Positions 45,411 through 59,000 of a stretch of DNA of 64,000 nucleotides are shown here, in pieces. Location of the stretch: NCBI RefSeq assembly GCF_008831285.2, contig NC_045143.1:1833503-1897502 (forward strand), given 5' to 3'. This DNA is from Nymphaea colorata (Eukaryota > Streptophyta > Magnoliopsida > Nymphaeales > Nymphaeaceae). Below the pieces are notes generated by a model. It saw nothing but the letters and a program-made list of their open reading frames with translations, ran no database searches and had not been told where the DNA came from. Position 1 is the stretch's first letter; each line of letters starts with the position of its first letter. A program made the translations under genes and the position numbers.

Positions 45411-46403
45411 AGATCCAAACCAAACCCAACCCGTCTAATGGAAATTCTGGGTCAGGACATGCACAAGGCAGATGAGACCGGATTGAGTCCTGCATCTCCA
45501 ACCTCAGGTATGAAACCAATGCCAAGCCAACCAGAGAACTTGAAAGTGGCCCATAGGCACTGAGTTTTAGCAAAGCCTAGATCCACACCAAAAGATATAA
45601 CCGAGACCGGCCTCAGCCGAAACCTCTGGGCATCTCTCTGGCTCTCTCTCCCACCAACACACACATACAGAAGCAACTTCTTAGAGCACACCGAATGTCT
45701 TTCTGCCCAATGAGGGGAAGAAGAAAGACCAGAACACCAAGTTTTCGGTTGACATATAAGCAAACCAGGAGAAACCACCACCCAAATGCACTCAATCAAA
45801 GAATATTGCATCTTGCTATACTTTTAAGCCAGAGGAAGAAGAACAAGAAAAACCCACCTTTCAAGAAGTATGGAAGGAGCGGGACGTGGTCGCCAGAATC
45901 CTTCGGAGTTTAGAGTTTAGGGTTTCCGGCTGCCGCGGCGAAGGATTCCGGTGACCACGTCCCGCTCCTTCCATACTTCTTGAAAGGTGGGTTCTTCTTG
46001 TTCTTCTTCCTCTTGCTTAAAAGTATAGGAAGAGGCCATATTCTTTGATTGAATGCATTTGGGTGGTGGTTTCTGCTGCTGGTTTACTTATATGTCGACG
46101 GAAAACTTGGTGTTCTGGTCTTTCTTTTTCTCCTCATTGGGCAGAAAGACATTCGGTGTGGTCTAAGAAGTTGCTTCTGTATGTGTGTGTTGGTGGGAGA
46201 GAGAGCGAGAGAGATGCCCAGAGGTTTCGGCTGAGGCCGGCCTCCGTTATATCTTTTGGACGTGAACGGGTCGTGTGGATCTAGGTTTTGCCAAAACCCA
46301 GTGCCAATGAGGTTGGAGATGCAGGACTCAACCCGGTCTCATCTGCTTTGTGCATGTACTGACCCCGAATTTTCATTAGATGGGTTGGGTTGGGTTTGGA
46401 TCT
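45411..46403. repeat. Foldback palindrome at the unit 1/unit 2 boundary
   Basis: Arms about 45,411-45,905 and 45,940-46,403 with a GC-rich tip of about 35 bp. Shared arm blocks include CCACCTTTCAAGAAGTATGG, GGAGCGGGACGTGGTC and CTCTGGGCATCTCTC, each facing its complement. The open frames in both arms are mirror images of one another and not genes. Confidence 0.9.
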
Positions 46404-49400
46404 ATGGGTCAGACCGGAAACAATTCACCGAATGTCATTGATTATCATTATACTTTGACCACATTTAGCTTGTGAATGGAATTAAAAATAAATATTTAAT
46501 TCCATCAAAAGCTAAATGTGATCAAAGTACAATTGAACACTTGTATCCGGGTCAAAATCTGGATTCAAATCTGCTCTTTCCATAAATACAAAAGACATGT
46601 ACTTGTAACCGCATAATGCCATAAGTGTTAATGTAAAAAGTATAAAAAGTATAAGATGAATTGGAAAAATAAATATAAAAGAATGAAGGGAGAAATATAG
46701 TTTTACAAAATCACATAAAGTTTTATAAAGCTGGTCCAAACCTGCTTTTCCAATAAATTGAAACTGTATTTGACATTGTGCCTCCTAAGACAGGATCCAA
46801 ACTTGCGTTCCCTGTCCAAAACCAGCAGAGAGTTGATGGTCAGCCTACTGTTCTAGTGCACAAAGGTACAAGGTGGGTATTTTTTTTTTCTTGAACAGAT
46901 CTAAACACTGAAAAATCATTTTCTTATTATGGGAGATTTAAATTTCATGGATGACGACTGTTCTCCAGCTCACGTTTATTTCACAGATGACAATAAAACA
47001 AGGTAATTTTTCCGACCTCAGACCTTGGATTGGTGCAGCTGTATAACTCCATTTTTATCGATGTGTTACCTTCATGAAGACCGGTAAGTCACATAGTTTT
47101 GCCAGCATTTTACATTCATTGATGGCTCATGTTTTTCTTCTCCCTAAAAGATATAAAAAATACATGCAACACACTTGGATGCTGTTAAAAATACATAAAA
47201 AAAATAATGAAATCATGAGATTTAACGTGGTTTTCCACCACGAAAGGCGACCATTGGCCATAAGAATTATAATGTTTGATTTGATATTTATACTTTCTGT
47301 GTGCTATAATCTATGGATCTCTCTTTGGTTTTTTTTACAACTCTGGGTCGACGAATCTCTTTGTTGATAGCGATAAAGTTATTATTTTTGTTGGTTTTTT
47401 TATTTTTATAGATATCATTTCCTTATATAGGTTGGAACATTATCGTCAGTGACTCAACAATGATAACATTTCTTTTGTTGAGCAAAAATGTTAGTTGCTT
47501 TGCCTAACATGAATATTGTTAGATTTGATATTTATACCTGGTCAAAAAACTTTTTTTTTTTGCAAGTTCAAATGGATGACCACCCTCCTTGATAATAATG
47601 TTATTATTATTTTTATTACATCTTTGCTTTTATAGTTGTTGTTCTCTTATAACTCAACTTTTTCTTTAATAATAATAACATTTTTTTTATTGAAAAGATT
47701 TTTTTTTATAACGTTAAATCATTGCATAACACCTTCCATTTTCACCTCCAAGACATACTTGAAAAATCTAAGAGATCATATTTCTGCCAATATTTTTTCT
47801 TTTATTTTTGCAATGAGTCAACGACCCCCCTTGTTGATAATAATGTTATTATTATTTATCTCCATCTTCACCTCCACAATATAATTCCTTATAGGTAGCA
47901 AAATTATATTTTTATCAATGATGACCTTCAATTTGTTGTGAAATTTTTATTTAATAACTTTAAAGTTTAAACACTTGCATAATGCTCTTTATTTTATCGT
48001 GCACCATATGGGGATCTTCCTGCTCTAATAACATATTTAAAAAAGAAAATAAAAATCTAACGCCGTTTTTAAATATGGAAAACCAACATCAACCTTAAGG
48101 AGTGTAAGAATTAATATTTCTACGTTCTCTTTTTATATGAATATTTAGATATTTCTCCTGTCTTTTTTTCAATGCAAAGTTAATGATCAAACTTATTGAT
48201 AATGTCAACATTACTTTTAAAATATATGTTATTCACGGGGTTCCGAACACGGCCGCTGTATCTGCCGTTCTCATTACTCGACGTTGGTCAAACCTGCCGG
48301 GCGGTGTATACCAACAGGGTCTTCCGACAGTCAGAGCCGCCTTGAGCAGCCACCCTCTCGTCCGCGCCTTCTTGGCCTTTAACGTGGTTGAGTTGCTCAG
48401 CCAAAAATTTTTCACGAAAATGATAAATTAAAATTTTTAAATTTTGATACTAGTCAAAATATCATTTTTCAAAATTTTTATATATGACAAGCAAACTTTT
48501 TTAAAATTACATGTAATTTAAAAAAAAAAAATTGAGGTGGGATCAAAGCCCCTCTGCCCCTGGTTGCAAAGGTTCCTTTTCGTTATCCAAACACAGTCCA
48601 GCTCGGTGGAGCCGGGACCAGCTCATCTGTCGGTGGATTGTTCTCAAGACATTCTACTGCCTGCATGTTGATTGATTACCTGACTACTAGTGGGATGATC
48701 CTATTGTTTCGGAAGTAAAAAAAAAAACTCCATTAATGGTTGCTCTCTGTAGTTGTTGGGGGTTCATCTCCACGACTACCGCGAATTACTTTCTTTCCAA
48801 GTAGGGGATCAGCAGGAAGCTCAACACGACTAGAGGATAGTGTGGATGACAAAGAAGGCTCCCTCAAGTCGTGGCACATGGCAGATGCTGGAACGAGGGG
48901 TTCAAACATGGAGAAGTTGCTTTACCCGGCTCGAGTTTATTATGTAATTTTTTTTATCTTTTGTTTCTATTGGAAAAGGATTGGCTTGTTTCATTCTAAA
49001 AGGACAAGAACTTAATTATAGTCCTAGGCAAATTTCATAGAGATAATATTATGGACTGTTTTTATTAGCCATGACTAGGATTGGCTTGTTTCATTCTAAA
49101 AGGACAAGAACTGAATTATAGTCTTGGGCAAATTTCATAGAGATAATATTATGAACTGTTTTTATTAGCCATGGCTAGACAACATAGTTATGCCTTCAAA
49201 CTAAGATATGCGTTCTATTGTAAATGAATTTTTGGGTCTGTCTTAGAAAGGCTTTTTTTTTTCAAGCATTTTTTGACAAGTAATGAACCTTTTTATTACC
49301 TTTGGCTTTGGCTTAAGTTAGACAGGATGTTAATATATTGGATTTGGATTACACATCGAGCCAAACTACTGTTTTGAAAAAGGTCAGACATTAAAAAAAA

Positions 49401-51376
49401 AGTTAATGTGCGATTTTTTAATCAGATGAAATTTGAATTTAAGAAATGACATCCAATCAAATTTGGATTTTGATATGTCTAAATATTGGAATGGAGTCAA
49501 ATCAACTTTATTTTTAAACAAATATCATCTATCTAATACTCTTACATTTTGAAAATACTCAAATCATGTTCAAAATTTAAATTTATATCCAGATATGATT
49601 GTAAAAATCAGATTCCACAAACTAGGGTTGTGAAATATGATTTTTGATTGAGAGATATGACTTTTCTCAGTTCAAATCCTAATATATAAATATCTGAAAA
49701 AACGAATACGATTGAGAGCATATGTGAATCGAATCCTATCCATATATAAATATCCGTGAAAAAACAAATACAATGAAATGCGTAGTATCCGAATGAAATC
49801 AGATTTATTAACATCCCCACTAAAAGCATTGCAACAGAAATGCATCCACTGGCTAATTGAAAGTCCAGTCTCTTATAAATTATTCTGTGTGTGGAACTTA
49901 TCTTATAAAGCTTTGCAACATCAAGTTTGCAAGGCAAGCAGGGGCATAGGAAGGATTTCTTTCCAAGCGACTCGGGCAGCGCAGAAGAGTTCAGCGACTC
50001 CATAAATAATATTTCCGAAAGTTTTTTATGAAGGTTAACATTGTAAGTTTTCTAGGTTTACAAAGGGCAAACCAAAGTTTTCTGAAATTTTTATATGTGA
50101 ATTTTAATTGACAAACTGTTAAAGGGGAGGGAAGGGGACATGGCTCAGGGTGGGCATCGGGCCGGCCAAACCCGGTAAGAATCGGTTCCGGCAGGCTCAA
50201 TGTACAAAACTCGGGTTCTGCTCGGTTATAATAAGAAAACTATTTTTAAAAATATAAAATGGAGGATGAAGGATCCCTACGAAATGAAGGATTGAAGAAG
50301 AAGAAATAGGTCTTGTATGTAGTGGTCTCCCTTTTGTGTCATTGGCATTGCCTTTTTCCCACACGTCTAATGGCGTTCTCCCTCGACCAGCCGCCTTCTA
50401 ATGGCGTTCTCCCTCACGTTCTACTTTTTCCACCTCTAAATCCTCTCATCGGCCTGGGTCGCTGCAGTGTCAACCGTCATGCTTAAAGCTAAAGGGTTGT
50501 GGTAGGTAATCCAACAGCAGCGTGATCTACCCAGGTAATTCTCTCCATGATGCTCTACCTCATAGAAAAGATGTTGTGTGCATACGTAGATTGATATGAA
50601 ACAACTGATTTGTGGTCTCCATAAGAAGCCAAACAATTGCAAAATGCCCACAATTTTAGAAAGATAAAGAAGAAAGAGAGAAGAGAGAGAGAGAAAGAAA
50701 GAAAGGGATGGCACAAGAAAGATTGAAAAAAAGTGTGTGTGTGTGTGTTTTGTATACTTTTTAGAGATATTGTAAATCCAATATCTCCAAAAATGAATAG
50801 ATTGGGAGGAAATGGAAAGATCATTGTATGAATGAAGGGTAATAACAAGAGCAGCAATATATGGCTCGGGGAGTTCTTTTGTTTCATGTTGCTGAGTGGG
50901 AGTGCTTTGTTTTACAGGTTTTGTACGGGGTAAAATAATGATTTTCGTGAGGAAAAGTGGATTGATCGCTCAGTGATGTTTTGTAGTTACTTAGGCACCA
51001 AAGCAGCAGTAGACCTTAAGGTGGACCTTTGGCTTCCTTCTTAGGTGGTATAAGGAGTATTCCTCCTAATCGTCATCCAAAAATAATCTCTTATACCTTG
51101 CTGCCAAACTTAGTGCCTGAATTCTTAAGAAAGAAAAAGCAACCACACAAACAAAATGAAAAACACTCAAAGATAGAAACGGAAGAACATTCGGTGCCCT
51201 TCAAGCTGCCAAATATGGTGGATCAGCGGTTTTCGCCTCCACTATCTTTCTCGCCTTTGGGCTTAGCTTCCGTTTGCACGTAATTTCTCACGAGAACATT
51301 AGTGCCATAAAATATACTCTCTTCTCTTTTCTCATCTATTTCCGTGCAACTCGAGCATGCATGCCAAACACAATGA

Positions 51377-51467
51377 CGGTAGTTCAGAAGCGCCTGTTGA
51401 CGGTAGGCTGCTATGAGTACTCTGTCTGCGGAAGACACTTAATTATTAACCTACCTCCACAGTGTGG
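51377..51467 (+). pseudogene. ZAT-like zinc-finger remnant (unit 2)
   Basis: Same as 41,700-41,790, offset by 9,677 bp. Confidence 0.65.
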
Positions 51468-52080
51468 GAAAAAATCAGCAGAGGTGTAGAACATGTTTTA
51501 TTACTTAGAAAAAACTTGTTTTTTATAGTTATTTTATTTTTGTATTTACTTTTTTATTTTTATCTTACTAAAAACTTGTTTTTTCCTTATGAGAAGTGTG
51601 TCTATTATTTCGTGTACACTATGTACTGGCGCTTATAACCAGCTTTGGATATGGGTGGGCGTTGGGTCGGGTCGCTAGCGGGTAGCTGGTACTGGCCAGG
51701 TATGGGCTCTAGTGCGGGCCTGAAAAACCCGGCCCAGACCCGATGGGCTAGCCCGAATTGACCTGATAACTTAAAAAATATATTTTTTAATTATTCATCA
51801 TATATATTTTATAATTAAAAATATATTTTATATTCAAAAAAATATTTTATATTTAAAAAATAATTTTTGTTATAACCGGGGCAGGACCCAAGTTTCAGGT
51901 ATCGGGGTCGGGTCGAGGTGCTGTGAATGCACTTATACTCTTACATTCAAATCTAAAGGCAGGGTAATCTTGGAGAGGCACTCCGCATTCTGTGCACAAA
52001 TTTCACAATTTCTTTCGCCCATTTTGGCATTGGGTGGCCTCTAACATTACTAACAAGAATCCTGGTTCGTAAGCTACACT

Positions 52081-52589
52081 TTGATGGCACCTCAAGCGGC
52101 CTCCTCCGATCTTACATGGCCTGTTGTGGATTACACCTGGTTTTGCACGAGGAGGCAAGTGTTTTACGAAGGCACCTTCAGCCGGGTGATTTCAAGCGCT
52201 GCCAACCGCCTCATTCGGCTGGCCACTCTTCTTTTCGCCTACACCACTATTTGTCGATGGAAATGGGGGGCAACCCTGTTGGGGCAGCCCTTTCTCTCAC
52301 TGTCTAATGCTTGTTTTTGCTCTCCATAGCTTTCATCCTCTACGCTTAATCCCTACGAAATGAAGGTTTGGAGGCGAAAAAAGAAACAGGGCTTGTTTGT
52401 AGTGATCTTTCTCCTCTACATGTCATTCTCCCTCGACTAGCCTATTGCCTTCTCATGGCACCTTGGTTGCTCCCAATATCTGTCATTCTCGCATTCTACT
52501 TCATCCAGAATCCTCTAATCGGCCCTCGTCACTGCAGTGGCGGCTTATTAGGAACCCACTTCTCAATCCTTCGGCGGAGGGGGAGATAG
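52081..52589 (+). pseudogene. Membrane-protein pseudogene (unit 2)
   Basis: Same sequence and same one-base frame shift as in unit 1. Confidence 0.75.
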
Positions 52590-52901
52590 GAATTTCCAAG
52601 TAGGAGCGGCGGAATCATAACTTTTTATAATTAAAAAAAAAAGAGCACTGAAATGTAATTTTTCAAAAAAAAAATTGACAAACCTTTTTTAAAATTAGCT
52701 AAATTTGAGGGCCAGGCCATGAGCCCTTACTGACCTTTGGCTCTGCACCTGCTTATGTCTAATTAATCCACCAATAATGTAAATGCCCATTTGAGACTTG
52801 CGTGATTCGATTTTAATTTGAAATTTGAGTGGTTAAATATATGTCTCAATCTCCATTTTTCTGGTGCAGGTGATTTGAGTTTCCAAGTATAGTTTTCAGG
52901 T

Positions 52902-53746
52902 AACAGAAAAAGGATAGGGGATTAACTTGGAACACATTTTCTTTACCCACGGAAGGCCATCCGCCTTAAGATTGACAAAGTATGTTAATCTCTTATATAG
53001 GCATTACAGATGAGATAACTCCTTATTTTAAGGAGCTGTTACAAGATATTCGTTATCGATAAAACCGTTCCATGATTTTTGCTTTAACTGTTTCCATAAT
53101 CCATCGTTTTGATTTTTGCCATGATCCTTTCCAAAGGATCCTTACCATGATGTTGGCATCCTTATCATATGTGTGTGTCGTTAACCATCATTCTTTTCAT
53201 CTTCCTTTAAATTGGGCGGCGTTTCACAAAGTCCAAATTTGCCATGGAGATTTTGTGGAGGCAGATTATGCTCTGGCAGCAATTCAGAAATCTTAAGCTT
53301 GATTCTTGAAGATTTTGTTCAAATGATCGAGTGCTCGCTTTGGTGAAGAAGACAACGATCTCTTTGATCGTCTGCGTGCCATCTTTGGGCATTGATCTTC
53401 TTCTTCAAGCATCATTCTCTGATACTATGTTGAAAAACATAAAGCAATAACAGAAAAAGCTTAGGGGATTAATGTGGAGTATATTTTCTTTACCCACAGA
53501 TGGCCATCCGCCTTAAGATTGACAAAGAATGCCAATCTCTTATATAGGCATTACAGATGAGATAACTCATTATTTTGAGGAGCTGTTACAAGATATTCAT
53601 TATCAACAAAACCGTTCCTTGATTTTTGTTGTTACTATTTCCATAATCTATTGTCTTTATTTTTGCCATAATCCATTTCAAAGGATCCTTACCATGATGT
53701 TGGAATCAATATCATATGTGTGTGCCGTTAACCATCATTCTTTTCA
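52902..53746 (-). mobile_element. TRIM-like miniature LTR element (unit 2)
   Basis: Copy of 43,225-44,069 carried along by the tandem duplication; direct repeats at 52,902-53,199 and 53,428-53,746. Confidence 0.75.
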
Positions 53747-54053
53747 ATGTTCATGTCCCCTGCTCTGTTTCACCACCTGCGCTCGTTGCTCTCCTTCTGA
53801 CTTGTTCTGTGCGGTCCCTCTGCCATTACAGCCTTCGCAAAACTTATTCTATGGTTCTTACTGCATCCTACTGACTGTAATACGTATACATATACGTAAT
53901 ACGAATACATATACATAGTTATGTTCCCATCCATGGAAGGCAGGGTTTGTCAATTCATAATTCCTGTTACGGGCAAGTTATGTTGCATCAATATTATGAG
54001 ACCTGATGTTGTTTTAGTTGTGATGGAATCTACAAAATGATCGATTCATCTCA

Positions 54054-54180
54054 GTGAAGGAGGTGGAGCTCGTGCTGGAAGAGGCCCAGCCCTATGTTTA
54101 CTCCTTGTTCAGCAGAGAAGGTGCCGCCACCACAAGGCTGCATGATAAATTGTATCGGTTCATACATCGCTTGATTGATT
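54054..54180 (+). pseudogene. Carboxylesterase 3'-end fragment 5 (unit 2)
   Basis: Same as the unit 1 fragment at 44,377, offset by 9,677 bp. Confidence 0.8.
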
Positions 54181-55087
54181 GGCGGCTGTTCCACCTAATT
54201 TCAGAAGCAATAATAAATCAAATCTCTGTTTCAGTGATTACAGACAAAGATGAACCATTCTAGGTGTTTTTTGTCGAAAAGAATGCTTGATTTGGTGGTT
54301 GTAAGATTTATCAGACTCTGGAAGTTGTAGAATCTTATCTAAGCATCTAAACAAGTGAACGGAGAAGCTGCGTCTAGTTAGTGGACATTGAAGATTGAGT
54401 CCTTAATGTACAAAAATCTAGAACTTTTGGACTTTCATAGGACAAGACCTGATGCACTTACATTGCTTTTGTTCCTAGTTGTTCTCCCTGGATAGACGCT
54501 ATCCTCTTTGAGAAGAAACTCTGACCAGTTTTTGCTCCTTTGTTGCAACCAGAAATTCCTAAACTCTTTTGTGGGAAAAAGTATGTAGTTTCTCATGGTC
54601 TTACTTTCTATTTTCAACTGAATCTCTTCCTTCATCGGCGACCGACATAGATTCCGCGCCATCTCGATTGGAAGTCTTCAAAATTAATGGGGAAGAGCTG
54701 CCAATTCTGGTCGAAAGTATATCGAAAATTTCCAATCCCCTTTGGCTCCGTTAGTTGCCTCTAGTTTCTCACAGGCATGCCAAAATCCTACCTTCTACAC
54801 GCGGATTTCTTTATCCGTTCCAATGCCTCTATCTCTCACAGGCCTTTCTACTGCATGTGTGATAGACCGGATGGATGGATAGACAGAAGATCTCAGCTCA
54901 TATAATATATAAATGTATATCCTTTCTAGAACGACCATAGACTAAGTGCTTCTCCCCATCTTCGTTTTTGCATTCTCTTCATCCATGCTTACTTTCAAAC
55001 GTGTCATTCTTGCAATTACTGAACTCTGCATTGGAAAACCTCATTGTAGGTCATTGTCAAATATTGATGTAGGATTCGGATACTCGT

Positions 55088-56080
55088 AGATCCAAACCAA
55101 ACCCAACCCGTCTAATGGAAATTCTGGGTCAGGACATGCACAAGGCAGATGAGACCGGATTGAGTCCTGCATCTCCAACCTCAGGTATGAAACCAATGCC
55201 AAGCCAACCAGAGAACTTGAAAGTGGCCCATAGGCACTGAGTTTTAGCAAAGCCTAGATCCACACCAAAAGATATAACCGAGACCGGCCTCAGCCGAAAC
55301 CTCTGGGCATCTCTCTGGCTCTCTCTCCCACCAACACACACATACAGAAGCAACTTCTTAGAGCACACCGAATGTCTTTCTGCCCAATGAGGGGAAGAAG
55401 AAAGACCAGAACACCAAGTTTTCGGTTGACATATAAGCAAACCAGGAGAAACCACCACCCAAATGCACTCAATCAAAGAATATTGCATCTTGCTATACTT
55501 TTAAGCCAGAGGAAGAAGAACAAGAAAAACCCACCTTTCAAGAAGTATGGAAGGAGCGGGACGTGGTCGCCAGAATCCTTCGGAGTTTAGAGTTTAGGGT
55601 TTCCGGCTGCCGCGGCGAAGGATTCCGGTGACCACGTCCCGCTCCTTCCATACTTCTTGAAAGGTGGGTTCTTCTTGTTCTTCTTCCTCTTGCTTAAAAG
55701 TATAGGAAGAGGCCATATTCTTTGATTGAATGCATTTGGGTGGTGGTTTCTGCTGCTGGTTTACTTATATGTCGACGGAAAACTTGGTGTTCTGGTCTTT
55801 CTTTTTCTCCTCATTGGGCAGAAAGACATTCGGTGTGGTCTAAGAAGTTGCTTCTGTATGTGTGTGTTGGTGGGAGAGAGAGCGAGAGAGATGCCCAGAG
55901 GTTTCGGCTGAGGCCGGCCTCCGTTATATCTTTTGGACGTGAACGGGTCGTGTGGATCTAGGTTTTGCCAAAACCCAGTGCCAATGAGGTTGGAGATGCA
56001 GGACTCAACCCGGTCTCATCTGCTTTGTGCATGTACTGACCCCGAATTTTCATTAGATGGGTTGGGTTGGGTTTGGATCT
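55088..56080. repeat. Foldback palindrome at the unit 2/unit 3 boundary
   Basis: Same structure as 45,411-46,403, offset by 9,677 bp. Confidence 0.9.
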
Positions 56081-59000
56081 ATGGGTCAGACCGGAAACAA
56101 TTCACCGAATGTCATTGATTATCATTATACTTTGACCACATTTAGCTTGTGAATGGAATTAAAAATAAATATTTAATTCCATCAAAAGCTAAATGTGATC
56201 AAAGTACAATTGAACACTTGTATCCGGGTCAAAATCTGGATTCAAATCTGCTCTTTCCATAAATACAAAAGACATGTACTTGTAACCGCATAATGCCATA
56301 AGTGTTAATGTAAAAAGTATAAAAAGTATAAGATGAATTGGAAAAATAAATATAAAAGAATGAAGGGAGAAATATAGTTTTACAAAATCACATAAAGTTT
56401 TATAAAGCTGGTCCAAACCTGCTTTTCCAATAAATTGAAACTGTATTTGACATTGTGCCTCCTAAGACAGGATCCAAACTTGCGTTCCCTGTCCAAAACC
56501 AGCAGAGAGTTGATGGTCAGCCTACTGTTCTAGTGCACAAAGGTACAAGGTGGGTATTTTTTTTTTCTTGAACAGATCTAAACACTGAAAAATCATTTTC
56601 TTATTATGGGAGATTTAAATTTCATGGATGACGACTGTTCTCCAGCTCACGTTTATTTCACAGATGACAATAAAACAAGGTAATTTTTCCGACCTCAGAC
56701 CTTGGATTGGTGCAGCTGTATAACTCCATTTTTATCGATGTGTTACCTTCATGAAGACCGGTAAGTCACATAGTTTTGCCAGCATTTTACATTCATTGAT
56801 GGCTCATGTTTTTCTTCTCCCTAAAAGATATAAAAAATACATGCAACACACTTGGATGCTGTTAAAAATACATAAAAAAAATAATGAAATCATGAGATTT
56901 AACGTGGTTTTCCACCACGAAAGGCGACCATTGGCCATAAGAATTATAATGTTTGATTTGATATTTATACTTTCTGTGTGCTATAATCTATGGATCTCTC
57001 TTTGGTTTTTTTTACAACTCTGGGTCGACGAATCTCTTTGTTGATAGCGATAAAGTTATTATTTTTGTTGGTTTTTTTATTTTTATAGATATCATTTCCT
57101 TATATAGGTTGGAACATTATCGTCAGTGACTCAACAATGATAACATTTCTTTTGTTGAGCAAAAATGTTAGTTGCTTTGCCTAACATGAATATTGTTAGA
57201 TTTGATATTTATACCTGGTCAAAAAACTTTTTTTTTTTGCAAGTTCAAATGGATGACCACCCTCCTTGATAATAATGTTATTATTATTTTTATTACATCT
57301 TTGCTTTTATAGTTGTTGTTCTCTTATAACTCAACTTTTTCTTTAATAATAATAACATTTTTTTTATTGAAAAGATTTTTTTTTATAACGTTAAATCATT
57401 GCATAACACCTTCCATTTTCACCTCCAAGACATACTTGAAAAATCTAAGAGATCATATTTCTGCCAATATTTTTTCTTTTATTTTTGCAATGAGTCAACG
57501 ACCCCCCTTGTTGATAATAATGTTATTATTATTTATCTCCTTCTTCACCTCCACAATATAATTCCTTATAGGTAGCAAAATTATATTTTTATCAATGATG
57601 ACCTTCAATTTGTTGTGAAATTTTTATTTAATAACTTTAAAGTTTAAACACTTGCATAATGCTCTTTATTTTATCGTGCACCGTATGGGGATCTTCCTGC
57701 TCTAATAACATATTTAAAAAAGAAAATAAAAATCTAACGCCGTTTTTAAATATGGAAAACCAACATCAACCTTAAGGAGTGTAAGAATTAATATTTCTAC
57801 GTTCTCTTTTTATATGAATATTTAGATATTTCTCCTGTCTTTTTTTCAATGCAAAGTTAATGATCATACTTATTGATAATGTCAACATAACTTTTAAAAT
57901 ATATGTTATTCACGGGGTTCCGAACACGGCCGCTGTATCTGCCGTTCTCATTACTCGACGTTGATCAAACCTACCGGGCGGTGTATACCAACAGGGTCTT
58001 CTGACAGTCAGAGCCGCCTTGAGCACCCACCCTCTCGTCCGTGCCTTCTTGGCCTTTAACGTGGTTGAGTTGCTCAGCCAAAAATTTTTCACGAAAATGA
58101 TAAATTAAAATTTTTAAATTTTGATACTAGTCAAATTATCATTTTTCAAAATTTTTATATATGACAAGCAAACTTTTTTAAAATTACATGTAATTTAAAA
58201 AAAAAAATTGAGGTGGGATCAAAGCCCCTCTGCCCCTGGTTGCAAAGGTTCCTCTTCGTTATCCAAACACAGTCCAGCTCGGTGGAGCCGGGACCAGCTC
58301 ATCTGTCGGTGGATTGTTCTCAAGACACTCTACTGCCTGCATGTTGATTGATTACCTAACTACTACTGGGATGATCCTACTGTTTCGGAAGTAAAAAAAA
58401 AAACTCCATTAATGGTTGCTCTCTGTAGTTGTTGGGGGTTCATCTCCACGACTACCGCGAATTACTTTCTTTCCAAGTAGGGGATCAGCAGGAAGCTCAA
58501 CACGACTAGAGGATAGTGTGGATGACAAAGAAGGCTCCCTCAAGTCGTGGCACATGGCAGATGCTGGAACGAGGGGTTCAAACATGGAGAAGTTGCTTTA
58601 CCCGGCTCGAGTTTATTATGTAATTTTTTTTATCTTTTGTTTCTATTGGAAAAGGATTGGCTTGTTTCATTCTAAAAGGACAAGAACTTAATTATAGTCC
58701 TAGGCAAATTTCATAGAGATAATATTATGAACTGTTTTTATTAGCCATGACTAGGATTGGCTTGTTTCATTCTAAAAGGACAAGAACTTAATTATAGTCT
58801 TGGGCAAATTTCATAGAGATAATATTATGAACTGTTTTTATTAGCCATGGCTAGACAACATAGTTATGCCTTCAAACTAAGATATGCGTTCTATTGTAAA
58901 TGAATTTTTGGGTCTGTCTTAGAAAGGCTTTTTTTTTTCAAGCATTTTTTGACAAGTAATGAACCTTTTTATTACCTTTGGCTTTGGCTTAAGTTAGACA

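Larger units (their letters stand above)
36538..46213. repeat. 9.68-kb tandem repeat, unit 1
   Basis: Collinear with 46,214-55,890 over 9,676 bp. I found one single-base difference (A at 38,610 against G at 48,287) and one T-run length difference (near 37,885). Contents in order: right half of a foldback palindrome, a short palindromic MITE-like block (about 36,760-36,860), AT-rich LTR-like element, 100-bp tandem duplication, partial membrane-protein segment, zinc-finger remnant, GC-rich repeat, membrane-protein pseudogene, small LTR element, esterase 3' end, left half of the next palindrome. Confidence 0.95.
46214..55890. repeat. 9.68-kb tandem repeat, unit 2
   Basis: 9,677 bp, nearly identical to unit 1. 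Every open frame, stop and frame shift I compared is shared, including the one-base deletion in the membrane-protein pseudogene and the Tyr in place of the catalytic His in the esterase fragment, so the genes were already broken before this duplication. Confidence 0.95.

Noticed and set aside
45613..46284. Matching protein frames on opposite strands around 45.9 kb and 55.6 kb
   Set aside because: They are the two mirrored arms of a palindrome, so the same sequence is read twice; no known domain.
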